From: Alkalisalibacterium limincola
Lineage (GTDB): Bacteria; Pseudomonadota; Gammaproteobacteria; Xanthomonadales; Xanthomonadaceae
Assembly (NCBI RefSeq): GCF_008017755.1
Contig: NZ_VRTS01000007.1
Location: 62,001-126,000 of the forward strand
DNA length: 64,000 nucleotides
Direction of reading: 5' to 3'
Shown in pieces: positions 50,404 to 58,809 of this stretch; within the stretch, counting starts at the first letter, position 1, and the number at the start of each line of letters is the position of its first letter. A model generated the notes under the pieces. The model was not told where the DNA came from and did not search any database. It saw only the letters and a list, made by a program, of their open reading frames with translations. The position numbers were made by a program, and so were the translations under genes.

Positions 50404-51849
50404 TCATTCTCCCTTCAGTTGATTGAGTGCTTCGGTGGTGAGCAGCTGTCCGTCGAGGACGACGGCGTGGATCTGTTTCGTGTTGGAAATGTCGAGCAGC
50501 GGGTTGGCGTCGAGCACCAGCAGGTCGGCCTGGTAGCCGGAGGCGATGCGGCCGGTTTGCTCGCCGATGCCCAGGGCGTCGGCGGCATTACTGGTGGCGG
50601 CCAGCAGCAGGCGCGGTGCGGGCACGCCGGCGTCAGCCAGCAGTTCCATTTCACGGTGCACGCTGATGCCCGGCGCGACCCACGGGTTGCCCATGTCGGT
50701 GCCGATGGTCATGCGCGCGTCGGTGGCGTGCAGGCGTGCCGCCATGCGCTGCACCTTCGGCCACACGGCGCGGGCGCGCTCGAAGTCCTCCGCCTCCCAG
50801 CCGAGGCCGAAGGTGAACCACTCGTTCCAGTTCGCCAGCAGGCGCGGGTGGGCATATCGGCGCGAGTCTTCCTTGTAGGTGTCGTCGGAGTCCTGCACGA
50901 AGGCGGCGTGGAACACCATCACGGTGGCGTCGAACACCGGGCGGTGCTGCTCGAACGCGGCGATGAGCTGTTCGGCATGCGGGCCGTCGACGTCGAAGTG
51001 TTCCCACCATTCGAAGAAGCTGTAGGTCGCGCCGCGCGAGGTGGCCTGCCAGGCGTCGCGCTGCTCGGTGGTGCGCAGGTCCGGGCTCAGCGGCATCAGG
51101 TGGACGATGCCGTCCAGGCCCATCGCCAGCGCGTCGGTCCAGGCGATGTCCTCCAGGTGCGCCACGCTCGGCCGGCCGTGGGCGCGGGCCTCGTCGATGC
51201 CGGCCTGCAGCATCTCCGGCGACAGGCCGGTGTAGAACTTTATCCAGTCGGCGCCGCCGGCGACCTGTTCCGCCACGAGGCGGCGCACGTCGTCGGGTGT
51301 TTCCGCGGCCACGGCCAGGCCGCGCAGCTTGGCGTTGTTGATGATCAGGCCGGCGTTGAAAAGCTCCGGGCCGACCAGTTCGCCGGCCGCGCGCCGGGCC
51401 TTGTAGCGTGCGGCGGATTCCAGATCGCCGCCGGGATTGCGCACGGTGGTGACACCAAAGGCCACCAGGCGGCGCGCGTTGTGCTCGGCGATCTCGTCGT
51501 CGGGCAGGGCCTGCCCCAGCACCTGGCCGTCCTCTTGCAGGATCTCCATCGGGCCGAGGTCGAGGTGGGCGTGCATGTCGATCAGGCCGGGCATCAGGTA
51601 GCGGCCTTGGAGGTCGAGCACCTGCGCTTGTTCATGGCACTCGGCACTGCCGGCCTCGTCGATGCGCGCCAGCCGGCCGGTCTCGATGCGTACGCAACGC
51701 GGTGCGCTGACGCGCTCGTGCTCGGCGTCGATCACCTGTACGTTGTCCAGGGCCAGCGGGCCGTGGTTCGGCTGGCCCTGCGCGGGCCAGGGCATCAGCA
51801 GTATGGAAATCGGGAAGAGCAGGAAGATCAGGAAGATGATGAGCCTCAT
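50404..51849 (-). CDS. Amidohydrolase (imidazolonepropionase-like, exported)
   Basis: 481 residues from ATG 51849. MRLIIFLIFLLFPISILLMPWPAQGQ is a hydrophobic signal. LMPGLIDMHAHLDLGP carries the HxH metal ligands and VAHLEDIAW and FYTGLS the later parts. TDMGNPWVAPG supplies the terminal Asp. It ends in the usual LVLDANPLLDISNTKQI. This is the amidohydrolase superfamily, most like periplasmic imidazolonepropionase-type or prolidase-type members; the substrate is unknown. A promoter region with an inverted repeat separates it from a divergent sigma factor. Confidence 0.87.
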   Translation of the reverse strand: MRLIIFLIFLLFPISILLMPWPAQGQPNHGPLALDNVQVIDAEHERVSAPRCVRIETGRLARIDEAGSAECHEQAQVLDLQGRYLMPGLIDMHAHLDLGPMEILQEDGQVLGQALPDDEIAEHNARRLVAFGVTTVRNPGGDLESAARYKARRAAGELVGPELFNAGLIINNAKLRGLAVAAETPDDVRRLVAEQVAGGADWIKFYTGLSPEMLQAGIDEARAHGRPSVAHLEDIAWTDALAMGLDGIVHLMPLSPDLRTTEQRDAWQATSRGATYSFFEWWEHFDVDGPHAEQLIAAFEQHRPVFDATVMVFHAAFVQDSDDTYKEDSRRYAHPRLLANWNEWFTFGLGWEAEDFERARAVWPKVQRMAARLHATDARMTIGTDMGNPWVAPGISVHREMELLADAGVPAPRLLLAATSNAADALGIGEQTGRIASGYQADLLVLDANPLLDISNTKQIHAVVLDGQLLTTEALNQLKGE

Positions 51850-52003
51850 GGGCGGTGCCTTTCGGGTGGGTTCGCCCAACAAGTGCGCCGTCGCCGTGGA
51901 TTTCTTACGAACAAAAAATAATTTTTTCCGGCTGTAAGAAATCACCCGCCCGCTGCGACTAGGGCTGCTGATACCCCGAGCCAACGGTTGAAACTTCCCG
52001 CCC
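51850..52003. promoter_or_regulatory. Divergent promoter region of amidohydrolase and sigma factor
   Basis: 154 bases containing the 10-bp inverted repeat described separately. An AT-only patch (acaaaaaataatttttt) lies in the centre of the repeat. Confidence 0.5.
51899..51943. promoter_or_regulatory. Perfect 10-bp inverted repeat, candidate divergent ECF promoters
   Basis: GATTTCTTAC (51899-51908) and GTAAGAAATC (51934-51943) are perfect reverse complements 25 bases apart. Rightward, CTGTAAGAAATCACC at 51932-51946 is followed 10 bases later by CGACTA, like a -35/-10 pair of an ECF sigma factor. Leftward, the same GTAAGAAATC core faces the amidohydrolase. Confidence 0.65.
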
Positions 52004-52486
52004 ATGCACGCCCTCTGGCCCCAGGTCCAAGCCTTCCATCCGCAGCTGTGGCGTGCGGTGTGCGGCTATGAGCTGAACCCGGCAGTGCGCGAGGAGCTGC
52101 TGCAGGAGGTGTTGCTGGCGATCTGGGAAAGCCTGCCGCGCCTGCGCGACCCGGCCATGCTGCTGCCCTTCGTGTTGCGCATCGCGCACAACCTCGGCGC
52201 CAGCCACGTGCGCTCGGAAACCCGGACGCCCAATCCGGTGCCGTTCGACGAGGCGCTGCACGATGCCCCCGACCCCGGCGCGCGCGACATGGGCAGCCGC
52301 ACCCAGTGGCTGTTCGATGCACTGGCCACGCTGCCGTTGAAGCTGCGGCAGGTGCTGATGCTGCAGCTGGAAGGCTTCGACTACCAGGAGACCGCGGACA
52401 TGCTGGGAATTTCAGTCGAGAACGTGGGCGTGCGCCTGCACCGCGCCCGCGAGCGCCTGAAGGCCCTGTCCCGCGAGGAGGCGTGA
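52004..52486 (+). CDS. ECF-type RNA polymerase sigma factor
   Basis: 160 residues. Region 2 begins VQAFHPQLWRAVCGYELNPAVREELLQEVLLAIWESLP. Region 4 is LATLPLKLRQVLMLQLEGFDYQETADMLGISVENVGVRLHRARERL. It is shorter than most members. The membrane protein at 52489 starts two bases after the stop, an arrangement repeated at 49429/49968. Confidence 0.88.
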   Translation: MHALWPQVQAFHPQLWRAVCGYELNPAVREELLQEVLLAIWESLPRLRDPAMLLPFVLRIAHNLGASHVRSETRTPNPVPFDEALHDAPDPGARDMGSRTQWLFDALATLPLKLRQVLMLQLEGFDYQETADMLGISVENVGVRLHRARERLKALSREEA

Positions 52487-52488
52487 CG

Positions 52489-53046
52489 ATGAACTTCGAT
52501 GATCAACTTTCCCAAGCCTTCAAGGGCGAAGCGCCACCCAAGGCGTCGCCCGACCTGGCGCGCCGGGTGCGCCAACGCCACTGGCGCCACCGCGCGCTGC
52601 GCGTGCTGGAGGTGGTGCTGACGCTGGCCGCGGTGGCGGTGTTCGTGCCCGCGCTGGTCAGCGGCGGCATGACCCCGACGCACTGGTTGCTGATGCCGTT
52701 CTACGCGGTGTTCCTGCCGACGGTGTGGATCATCGCGCTGCGCAAGCCAGGTCAGCGCGGCGAAGATCTCACCCAGAGCGCCGGCGTTTACGCGCACCTG
52801 CGCATGGCGCAACTGCGCACCGGTCTGCGCGACCTGTGGCTTGCGCGGGCGACGGCCTGGGCCCTGCTGGGCTATTCGCTGCTGGCGAACGCGGCCATCT
52901 GGCTGCTGGGCGCCACGCATTGGCGCGTCGACGGGCTGGTACTGCTGCTGGTGGCGCTGGGCTGGCTGGCGGGCACCCTGTGGCTGAGCGCCACGCTGCG
53001 GCAACGCAGGCTGCGCGAGTACCGGGCGGTGCGGCGGCTGGTGTGA
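52489..53046 (+). CDS. Membrane partner of an ECF sigma factor
   Basis: 185 residues. N-terminal 40 residues hydrophilic (QRHWRHRALRV), then four membrane segments (VVLTLAAVAVFVPALV, HWLLMPFYAVFLPTVWIIAL, ATAWALLGYSLLANAAIWLLG, GLVLLLVALGWLAGTLWLSA) and a basic tail. It is in the same layout as the 48752-49429 protein and likely an anti-sigma or modulator of the sigma factor encoded upstream. It carries no recognised anti-sigma motif. Confidence 0.7.
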   Translation: MNFDDQLSQAFKGEAPPKASPDLARRVRQRHWRHRALRVLEVVLTLAAVAVFVPALVSGGMTPTHWLLMPFYAVFLPTVWIIALRKPGQRGEDLTQSAGVYAHLRMAQLRTGLRDLWLARATAWALLGYSLLANAAIWLLGATHWRVDGLVLLLVALGWLAGTLWLSATLRQRRLREYRAVRRLV

Positions 53047-53055
53047 GAGATACGA

Positions 53056-53091
53056 GGGGCGCTGAATCGACGAATCAGGGTTCAGCGCCCC
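53056..53091. terminator. Perfect 11-bp hairpin between convergent genes
   Basis: GGGGCGCTGAA (53056-53066) and TTCAGCGCCCC (53081-53091) pair perfectly with a 14-base loop, in the 60-base gap between convergent genes. There is no T tract on either side, so it may act as a transcript-end stabiliser or a weak bidirectional terminator. Confidence 0.55.
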
Positions 53092-53106
53092 CGGGGCCTG
53101 CCTGAC

Positions 53107-54291
53107 TCAGGGTGCCATGCCGGCGATCACGGCCGAAGTGCCGTCCGGCGTCGAGGCATCGAGGCGCTTGAGCGGCAATATCCGCACACCGTCGGTCTGC
53201 GAAAGCTGCTCCAGATCGATCATCGTGTAGTTGAGCGAGTCGTAGGTCCGGATGTGGAACCGGTTCCGGCTCAGGTCGGTGAGGTTGGTCCACGAGGTGA
53301 ATTCGGTGGAGTACTGGGACGCGTCACTGACCAGGGCGGTGAGGTCCATGTGCTCGCCGCCACCCTCGCGCTCGTCGATGGTGATGCCCTTGGGCCGGTC
53401 GAAGTTGTTCATGATGCGGCCCAGCGTGATCACGGCGGCATCCGGATCGTCGACCTTCTCGGCGAACTTCGAGTAGTACACCGCACGGACGAAGCGCCCC
53501 ACCGAGGTGTTCGACGCCGGCAGGCCGGCGGTGGCGATGCCTGAGTCGGGCTGCGTGGCAGTGAAGTCGCCAAAGGTGGCCGTGGGTTGGTCGAGGTTGG
53601 AGAGAAAGGTGTAGTTGTTGAGGTTGGTGAGGTGCCACTCGAACTCGGGGCCATTGGTCATCACGCCCACCGGGTTGTCGTGCACGGTCATCTGGCCCTT
53701 GTTGAACTCGATGACGATCGAGGCGCCGCCGCGGTCGTGGACCACGTAGTGGAACGGCGGCAGTGCGCCACCGATCGCCGCCAGCGGCGCCAGCATCACC
53801 GTCTGCCGGGTCAGTGCCTGCTTCACTTCGTCCACGTTGGCATGCTGCGCCAGTATCCAGCTGCCCAGGTCCAGCGCCGACAGCACGCGTCGGGTCATCG
53901 CGACCGAGTCCTGCGGGCCCGCCGCTGAGGGATAGGCCAGCAGGCTGAAGGTCAGCCCCTGGTTGTTGAAGCCCTCCATCAACTTGAGGTCGCCCACGCC
54001 GAGCGGCGAGTCGGCCGTGGGCAGGCGGTCGGGCATGGTGACGCCGAACAGGGGATATTTCGCCTCGTAGGTGAGTGCCCGCTGCCCCGGGACCTGCGAG
54101 CGGAATGCATGCCCGGCGGGCACGTACAGCAGCTGGTAGGGCAGGTCGGCGGAGAGCTCGAGCGTGCGCCCAAGATAGACGCTTCCGTTCGCGTCGGTGT
54201 AGGTCAGCGAGGTGCACGCCTGGGTTGGCGCACTCAGGGACAGCGCCAGCGCGGCTGCCAGGGGAATGAGACTCAGCTTGCGATTCGACAT
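53107..54291 (-). CDS. Choloylglycine hydrolase/linear amide C-N hydrolase
   Basis: 394 residues. MSNRKLSLIPLAAALALSLSAPTQA is a signal peptide; cleavage leaves Cys26 (CTSLTYTDANGSVYLGRTLEL) as the N-terminal nucleophile, as required for Ntn hydrolases. GRTLEL supplies the conserved Arg, MEGFNNQGL the family signature, and VMTNGPEFEWHLTNLNNY the Asn-containing oxyanion loop. The Gram-negative periplasmic members hydrolyse bile-salt, penicillin V or acyl-homoserine-lactone amides, so quorum-quenching is one option. It is in an operon with the outer-membrane and amidohydrolase genes upstream. Confidence 0.9.
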   Translation of the reverse strand: MSNRKLSLIPLAAALALSLSAPTQACTSLTYTDANGSVYLGRTLELSADLPYQLLYVPAGHAFRSQVPGQRALTYEAKYPLFGVTMPDRLPTADSPLGVGDLKLMEGFNNQGLTFSLLAYPSAAGPQDSVAMTRRVLSALDLGSWILAQHANVDEVKQALTRQTVMLAPLAAIGGALPPFHYVVHDRGGASIVIEFNKGQMTVHDNPVGVMTNGPEFEWHLTNLNNYTFLSNLDQPTATFGDFTATQPDSGIATAGLPASNTSVGRFVRAVYYSKFAEKVDDPDAAVITLGRIMNNFDRPKGITIDEREGGGEHMDLTALVSDASQYSTEFTSWTNLTDLSRNRFHIRTYDSLNYTMIDLEQLSQTDGVRILPLKRLDASTPDGTSAVIAGMAP

Positions 54292-54362
54292 GGTGTGCTT
54301 CTCCTGTTTGGAAATGCGCGCGTCGTGGGCGGCGCTGGGGATCTCTCCTGTTTGAAGGGGCG
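54292..54362 (-). repeat. Duplicated AACAGGAGA leader motif
   Basis: On the minus strand the 71-base gap carries AACAGGAGA twice: once near 54340-54356 and again as the ribosome-binding site of the hydrolase gene near 54298-54320. The first copy does not lie in front of any start codon and looks like a relic of a duplication. Confidence 0.45.
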
Positions 54363-55139
54363 CTAGAAGCGAAATTCGAGGGCCACGCCCGGGCCATGCA
54401 TGACGGCATCGAAGGCGAAGCCGCCGGAGGTGCTGAAATCGGTCTCGATGCGCCGGTAGCCCAGCACCAGCGAGGTGCGCCTGCCGAACTCGTAGCCGAT
54501 CGACACCATCAGGTCGGTGGTCAGGTCGGCGCCGCCGGCACCCGCGAGCGCCCAGCCGCTGACGAAGAAGGCGTTGTCGAAGTGGTGTGCGCCCTTCAGA
54601 CCGACCTGGATGTCAGGCCACCACTCGCGCTGCGAAATGCCGTACTGGCGCGGAATCGGCAGTTCATCCGGTATCTCGCTGGGCACGTTGTAGGTGAAGC
54701 GGGTGCCCAGGGACCAGAAGCGGACGCCCGCCACCAGGTCGAGATGGCTGCGCCGGTCCTGCCGCAGGCGGTACTGCATCGCCAACAGCGCTGTGGTGGT
54801 GCTGGTGCTCACCTCGATGGGGAAGTGGACGCCGCCCAGCGGGATCCTGACGGTGTCGCTCAAGTCGACTGCAACGATGTCGCCGAACAGCCCGTAACGT
54901 TCCCGATGGGCCTCGAACACCACCATGCCGGCGGCATCCAGACGGCTGAAGACATCGCTGAAGCTGGCGCGGGGATGCAGGCTGATGGGGAAATTTTCAT
55001 GCGACAGGCTCCCGTCCACACCTGCCGTCCACAGGTAGGGCACGACCCGGACCTCCCAGGGGGAATCCGACGCCTGGACGGGCCCGGCGATGGCTGTGGC
55101 TGCGGCGATCAACGCGGTGGAAAACAACGAACGATGCAC
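54363..55139 (-). CDS. Outer-membrane beta-barrel-like protein
   Basis: 258 residues from a GTG at 55139 (GGGAGGGATACCACC upstream). VHRSLFSTALIAAATAIAGPVQA is a signal peptide. The mature protein has alternating beta strands (WEVRVVPYLWTAGVDGSL, MVVFEAHRERYGLFGDIVAV, LLAMQYRLRQDRRSHLDLVAGVRFWSLG, LVLGYRRIETDFS) and ends with aromatic ALEFRF, a BAM-recognised C-terminal Phe. It is likely a small outer-membrane barrel of unknown substrate, in an operon with two periplasmic hydrolases. Confidence 0.78.
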   Translation of the reverse strand: MHRSLFSTALIAAATAIAGPVQASDSPWEVRVVPYLWTAGVDGSLSHENFPISLHPRASFSDVFSRLDAAGMVVFEAHRERYGLFGDIVAVDLSDTVRIPLGGVHFPIEVSTSTTTALLAMQYRLRQDRRSHLDLVAGVRFWSLGTRFTYNVPSEIPDELPIPRQYGISQREWWPDIQVGLKGAHHFDNAFFVSGWALAGAGGADLTTDLMVSIGYEFGRRTSLVLGYRRIETDFSTSGGFAFDAVMHGPGVALEFRF

Positions 55140-55216
55140 GGTGGTATCCCTCCCTCTTGCTTCGGTTGAGTTCTTCCCGGCGGTGGCCGACCACGAGCTG
55201 GTGATCGGCGGGTCGT

Positions 55217-56581
55217 TCACTCCATGGTGTTCTTGACGATCCGGCCGTCCTTGACGATCACGATGAAGTTCCGCTCGGGATCCTCGATGAGCCGGAGGTT
55301 GGCGACGGGGTCGCCGTCCACCAGCAACAGGTCGGCCATGGCGCCTTCCTCGATGACCCCCAGCCTGCCCGGATAGCTGTTGCGCTCGCCGGAGAGCGCC
55401 AGCAGTTCGCCGTTGTTGCCGGTGGCGATGCGCAACACCTCGCCCGGGCTGTACCAGGTGGCCAGCTTGGCAAGCTGCGCGGCGTGGCGTGGCAGGCCGG
55501 CGCGGTTGAACAGGATGTCGGTGCCGAAGGCCACCCGCACGTCGTGCTTGCGGGCCAGCTCGAACGCACGGGCGGTGCCGGTCGACACCATCAACTGCTT
55601 GACCCGCGCCTGCCCTTGCTTGGGGTTGGAGTCCTCGTCGTCGAGGAAGGGCTGCAGGCTCCACCAGACGCCTTCGCGGGCCATCAGGCGCACCACGTCC
55701 TCGTCGACAAGCTGGCCATGCTCGATCGATTTCACGCCGGCCTCGATGGCCTGGCGCACCGCCCTCGACGTGTAGGCATGAACGGCCACGTACGTGCCCC
55801 AGTTCTCCGCGGCCTCCACCGCCGCACGGATCTCGGCGACCGTGTACTGCGTGACATCAAGCGGATCGTAGATCGAACTGACGCCCCCGCCGGCCATCAA
55901 CTTGATCTGGGTGGCACCCAGCATCAGCTGCTCGCGGGTGCGCACGCGCACCACATCGGGGCTGTCGGCGATCATCGCCACGCCCATCCGCTCGGCGTGG
56001 CTGAGCGCGTCCCCGGCGGCCCGGGGCACTTCATGGGGCATCCTGAAATCGCCGTGTCCGCCGGTCTGCGAGATCATCGCGCCAGAGGGGAAAATCCGCG
56101 GCCCCGGCACCAGGCCGGAGTCGATCGCACGCTTGAGACCGAAGGAAGGGCCGCCCATGTCGCGCACGCTGGTGAAGCCCTGCATCAGGGTCTGCCGGGC
56201 CACGTCGCCGGCCAGGAAATTCAGGTAGCCCGCATCGGCGGTCATTGCCGTGGGCATGTCCGGGGCGATCAGCATGGAGTGCCAGTGGGCATCGATCAGG
56301 CCGGGCATCAGCGTGCGCCCACCCCCGTCGATGACGGTGACCTGCAGGCCCGGCTCGGGTGTGATGGTGTTGGGGGAAACCGTGTGGATGCGGTCGCCCA
56401 CCACCAGGACGTTCTGGGAGGGCGTCAGGGTGGTGTCGGTGCCGGTGAATACGCGGACATCCTGGAACAGCAGGCCGTCGGCCTGTGTCGCCTGCTCCTG
56501 CGCCAGTAACGGGATTGGGACCAACGCGATGACCGTCCAGCACGCGATCAGGGCCGCCGCGGTGGAACGAGACCAACCCAT
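55217..56581 (-). CDS. Exported amidohydrolase
   Basis: 454 residues from ATG 56581. It has a signal-like N-terminus (STAAALIACWTVIALVPIPLLAQ), the HxH motif LMPGLIDAHWHSMLIAP, MAGGGVSSIYDPLD, VAVHAYTSRAVRQAIEAGVKSIEHGQLVD with later His ligands, and VAFGTDILFN with the catalytic Asp. It is in the same broad superfamily as the gene at 50404 and heads the three-gene operon amidohydrolase, outer-membrane protein, choloylglycine hydrolase. Its substrate is unknown; peptide or cyclic-imide hydrolysis are the family options. Confidence 0.87.
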   Translation of the reverse strand: MGWSRSTAAALIACWTVIALVPIPLLAQEQATQADGLLFQDVRVFTGTDTTLTPSQNVLVVGDRIHTVSPNTITPEPGLQVTVIDGGGRTLMPGLIDAHWHSMLIAPDMPTAMTADAGYLNFLAGDVARQTLMQGFTSVRDMGGPSFGLKRAIDSGLVPGPRIFPSGAMISQTGGHGDFRMPHEVPRAAGDALSHAERMGVAMIADSPDVVRVRTREQLMLGATQIKLMAGGGVSSIYDPLDVTQYTVAEIRAAVEAAENWGTYVAVHAYTSRAVRQAIEAGVKSIEHGQLVDEDVVRLMAREGVWWSLQPFLDDEDSNPKQGQARVKQLMVSTGTARAFELARKHDVRVAFGTDILFNRAGLPRHAAQLAKLATWYSPGEVLRIATGNNGELLALSGERNSYPGRLGVIEEGAMADLLLVDGDPVANLRLIEDPERNFIVIVKDGRIVKNTME

Positions 56582-56783
56582 TGCAACCCCCCTTGCCGTG
56601 AGTGACGGCAGCCGGCAGCGCGACACCGGCGGCAGAGTTTCAAGTTACAAGATAACGATGGCGCCGGTGTGATCGCGGCGTGAGTGTCTGTGCGATCGGC
56701 CTCTCAGGCGCCGCGATGGCCTCGGCCCATGCTGTCCTCCGACCCGATGGCGGAGGTGTGCAGCATCGTTGAGCAGACAATGG

Positions 56784-56942
56784 CTAGCGCGGCTGCCTCA
56801 CCACCCTCAGCACCACCTTGCCGCGGGTATGGCCGGTCTCGACCTGCCGGTGGGCTTCACCGGCCTGGGCAAGCGGAAGCTCGAGCGACACGGCGGGCTG
56901 CACGATGCCCGCCTCGAGCAGCGCCACCATCACACGGTTCAT
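56784..56942 (-). pseudogene. C-terminal remnant of a zinc-type alcohol dehydrogenase/quinone oxidoreductase
   Basis: 52 residues: MNRVMVALLEAGIVQPAVSLELPLAQAGEAHRQVETGHTRGKVVLRVV plus a tail. This is the C-terminal end of the medium-chain reductase family (P-L-x-x-A-x-x-AH-x-x-x-E-x-G-x-x-x-GK-x-V-L). Everything before it is missing. An excellent AGGAGGTGACGCG ribosome-binding site lies before its ATG at 56942, inside the end of the preceding gene. It may therefore still be translated as a small protein; otherwise it is a deletion relic. Confidence 0.7.
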
Positions 56943-57553
56943 CGCGTCACCTCCTGTCGGGCCCAGGCGAGGCTGCGCCACAGCTGGACGGTTACCACCA
57001 GGTACCACAGCCCCACCAGTGGACCGACATCGACCAGGCCGGCGGTGTCGGGGGGTTCGGGAAAGGTCCACAGGTTCAGCACGAGCAGCAGCAGGCCGAT
57101 AGCCAGGCCCGGCACGGCGAACGGCCAGCGGTAGCGTGGATGCGCGAACATCGACACCGCGGAGCACACGGTTCCCAGGCCGACGTAGACGTCCCATGCG
57201 ACATCCAGGCCCAGCCAGATGCCCACCATGTCGCCCACCGTGTCCGGCGCCCGGCTGCGAACGCCCAGTTGCACCAGCAACATCGCGGTGAGGAGCGCGC
57301 CCGCGGCCACATTGCTGATCGCGCCGATCGCCGAGGCGGTGGGGCGCCCGCCGAGTCGCAGCAGACGATGCAGGCCCAGGCTGGCCAGGCCGATCGCCGG
57401 CCCCAGCAGGGCGGCGAGGGTGGCGCTCACCGCCAGGGGGGCGCCGGGCAGGAAGATCAGGAGGGGGTAGAAAACGCTGGCGCACAGGCCGCCGACGATG
57501 CCCATCCTCATCCAGCTGAGTTCGGCCTCGGCTGCCGTCGTGTGTGCATGCAT
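56939..57553 (-). CDS. Hypothetical six-helix membrane protein
   Basis: 204 residues from ATG 57553. It has six hydrophobic segments (MGIVGGLCASVFYPLLIFLPG, LAVSATLAALLGPAIGLASL, NVAAGALLTAMLLVQLGV, IWLGLDVAWDVYVGLGTVCSAV, PFAVPGLAIGLLLLVLNLWTF, VGLWYLVVTVQLWRSLAWA). No family is recognised. The stop overlaps the start of the dehydrogenase remnant (ATGA). Confidence 0.7.
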   Translation of the reverse strand: MHAHTTAAEAELSWMRMGIVGGLCASVFYPLLIFLPGAPLAVSATLAALLGPAIGLASLGLHRLLRLGGRPTASAIGAISNVAAGALLTAMLLVQLGVRSRAPDTVGDMVGIWLGLDVAWDVYVGLGTVCSAVSMFAHPRYRWPFAVPGLAIGLLLLVLNLWTFPEPPDTAGLVDVGPLVGLWYLVVTVQLWRSLAWARQEVTR

Positions 57554-57681
57554 GTCTGTCCCCCGCGGCAGGCCATGACGGCCGGGTAGCACCGGTGCAG
57601 CAGGGAAGATGATGCGCGCGGTGCCGGGGCGCCTCGCGTGCCGGAAGTCCGGCGCGCCGGGCGCTGTTTCCCAGGGGATTC

Positions 57682-58757
57682 TCAGGACTGGGTCTGTCTG
57701 CCCAGCACGTCCTCGACGTAGAGCTTGTTGACCGCCACCATCGCCACCACCGTCAGCGGCGCGGCCAGGATCAGGCCCATGACGCCGAACAGCACGCCCA
57801 TCAGCACCTGCGTGGCAATCATCAGCGCCGGCGCCACGTGCACCGCGCGTTGCTGGATCATCGGCACCACGATGTTGCCTTCGATGTTCTGCACGATGAG
57901 ATAGAAGACCAGGACGATCAGCCCCACCTGCGTGCCTTCGGCGAACCCGGCCAGCAGGATGGGCACCGCGGCGATCAGCGGGCCGAGGAAGGGGATGAAG
58001 GTGAGCAGGGCGGTCAGGACGCCCAGTCCAAGCCACACGTCCACGCCGATCACCAGTAGGCCGATGCTGACGGTGACGCCGAGAAGCAGCATCGAGACGA
58101 GTTGCCCCAGGAACCACCAGCGCAGGGAGAGCGCGATGGCGCCCAGCGCTCGGTCCATGCGCTGCCGAAGCGGGTCCGGGAACAGCTTCAGCAGGCCGTT
58201 GCGGTAAAGCCCCGGGTTGAAGGCGGCGAACAGTCCGAGGGCAAGCAGGATGACGAGGCTGGAGAGCGCGCCCAGCAGGAGCATCGTCGCTTTCGCCACG
58301 TGGTCCACCACCATGCTGGCGGCGTCGGCCAACTGATCGGAGTTGCCGTTGCCGAGCCATTGCTGCGCCCAGCCGAACTGGCCCAGCCACCCCACCAGAT
58401 CATCGATGAAAGCGGCGACGCGGCTCCACAGTTCGTCGAACTGTTCCAGAAGCGGCGTGGCCATGTACATGGCCACGCCGCCAGCGACGCCACCACGACA
58501 ACCAGCACCAGAACCAGCGACCATACGCGCGAAAGCGGGCTGTTACGGGCCAGCGCACTGGCCAGGCCATCCAGGCCGACCGCCATGAGCAATCCGCCAA
58601 AGACCAGCAGCAAAACGTCGCCTACGAGCCAGAAGACCACACCGGTGGCCATCACCAGCAACACGACATCGGTGCGCAGCCAGCGCTTCTCGTGGCTGCT
58701 TGCGGGCGAATCGGGCGCGGGCGATGGGTCTGGCATGCGCTGCGTCTCCGTCTTCAA
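57682..58757 (-). CDS. AI-2E family transporter (single-base frameshift)
   Basis: From ATG 58757 (or 58736) the N-terminus MKTETQRMPDPSP leads into membrane segments VVLLVMATGVVFWLVGDVLLLVFGG. At about 58476-58481 the frame changes and the continuation (GGVAMYMATPLLEQFDELWSRVAAFIDDLVGWLG) runs to 57682. The C-terminal half has the family's FIPFLGPLIAAVPILLAGF and IQNIEGNIVVPMIQ-type motifs. With one base restored it is about 358 residues and has eight membrane segments, the normal size of this family of predicted transporters. Confidence 0.85.
58476..58481 (-). other. Frameshift point in the AI-2E transporter gene
   Basis: The minus-strand frame reading VVVVASLA must join the one reading GVAMYMATP. 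One G is missing in gctggcggcgtgg. Confidence 0.78.
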
Positions 58758-58809
58758 GCTGTGATCGCCGGCTCAACGGCCGGCGTGGGCAGGAAGCCTG
58801 CGGATGCGC

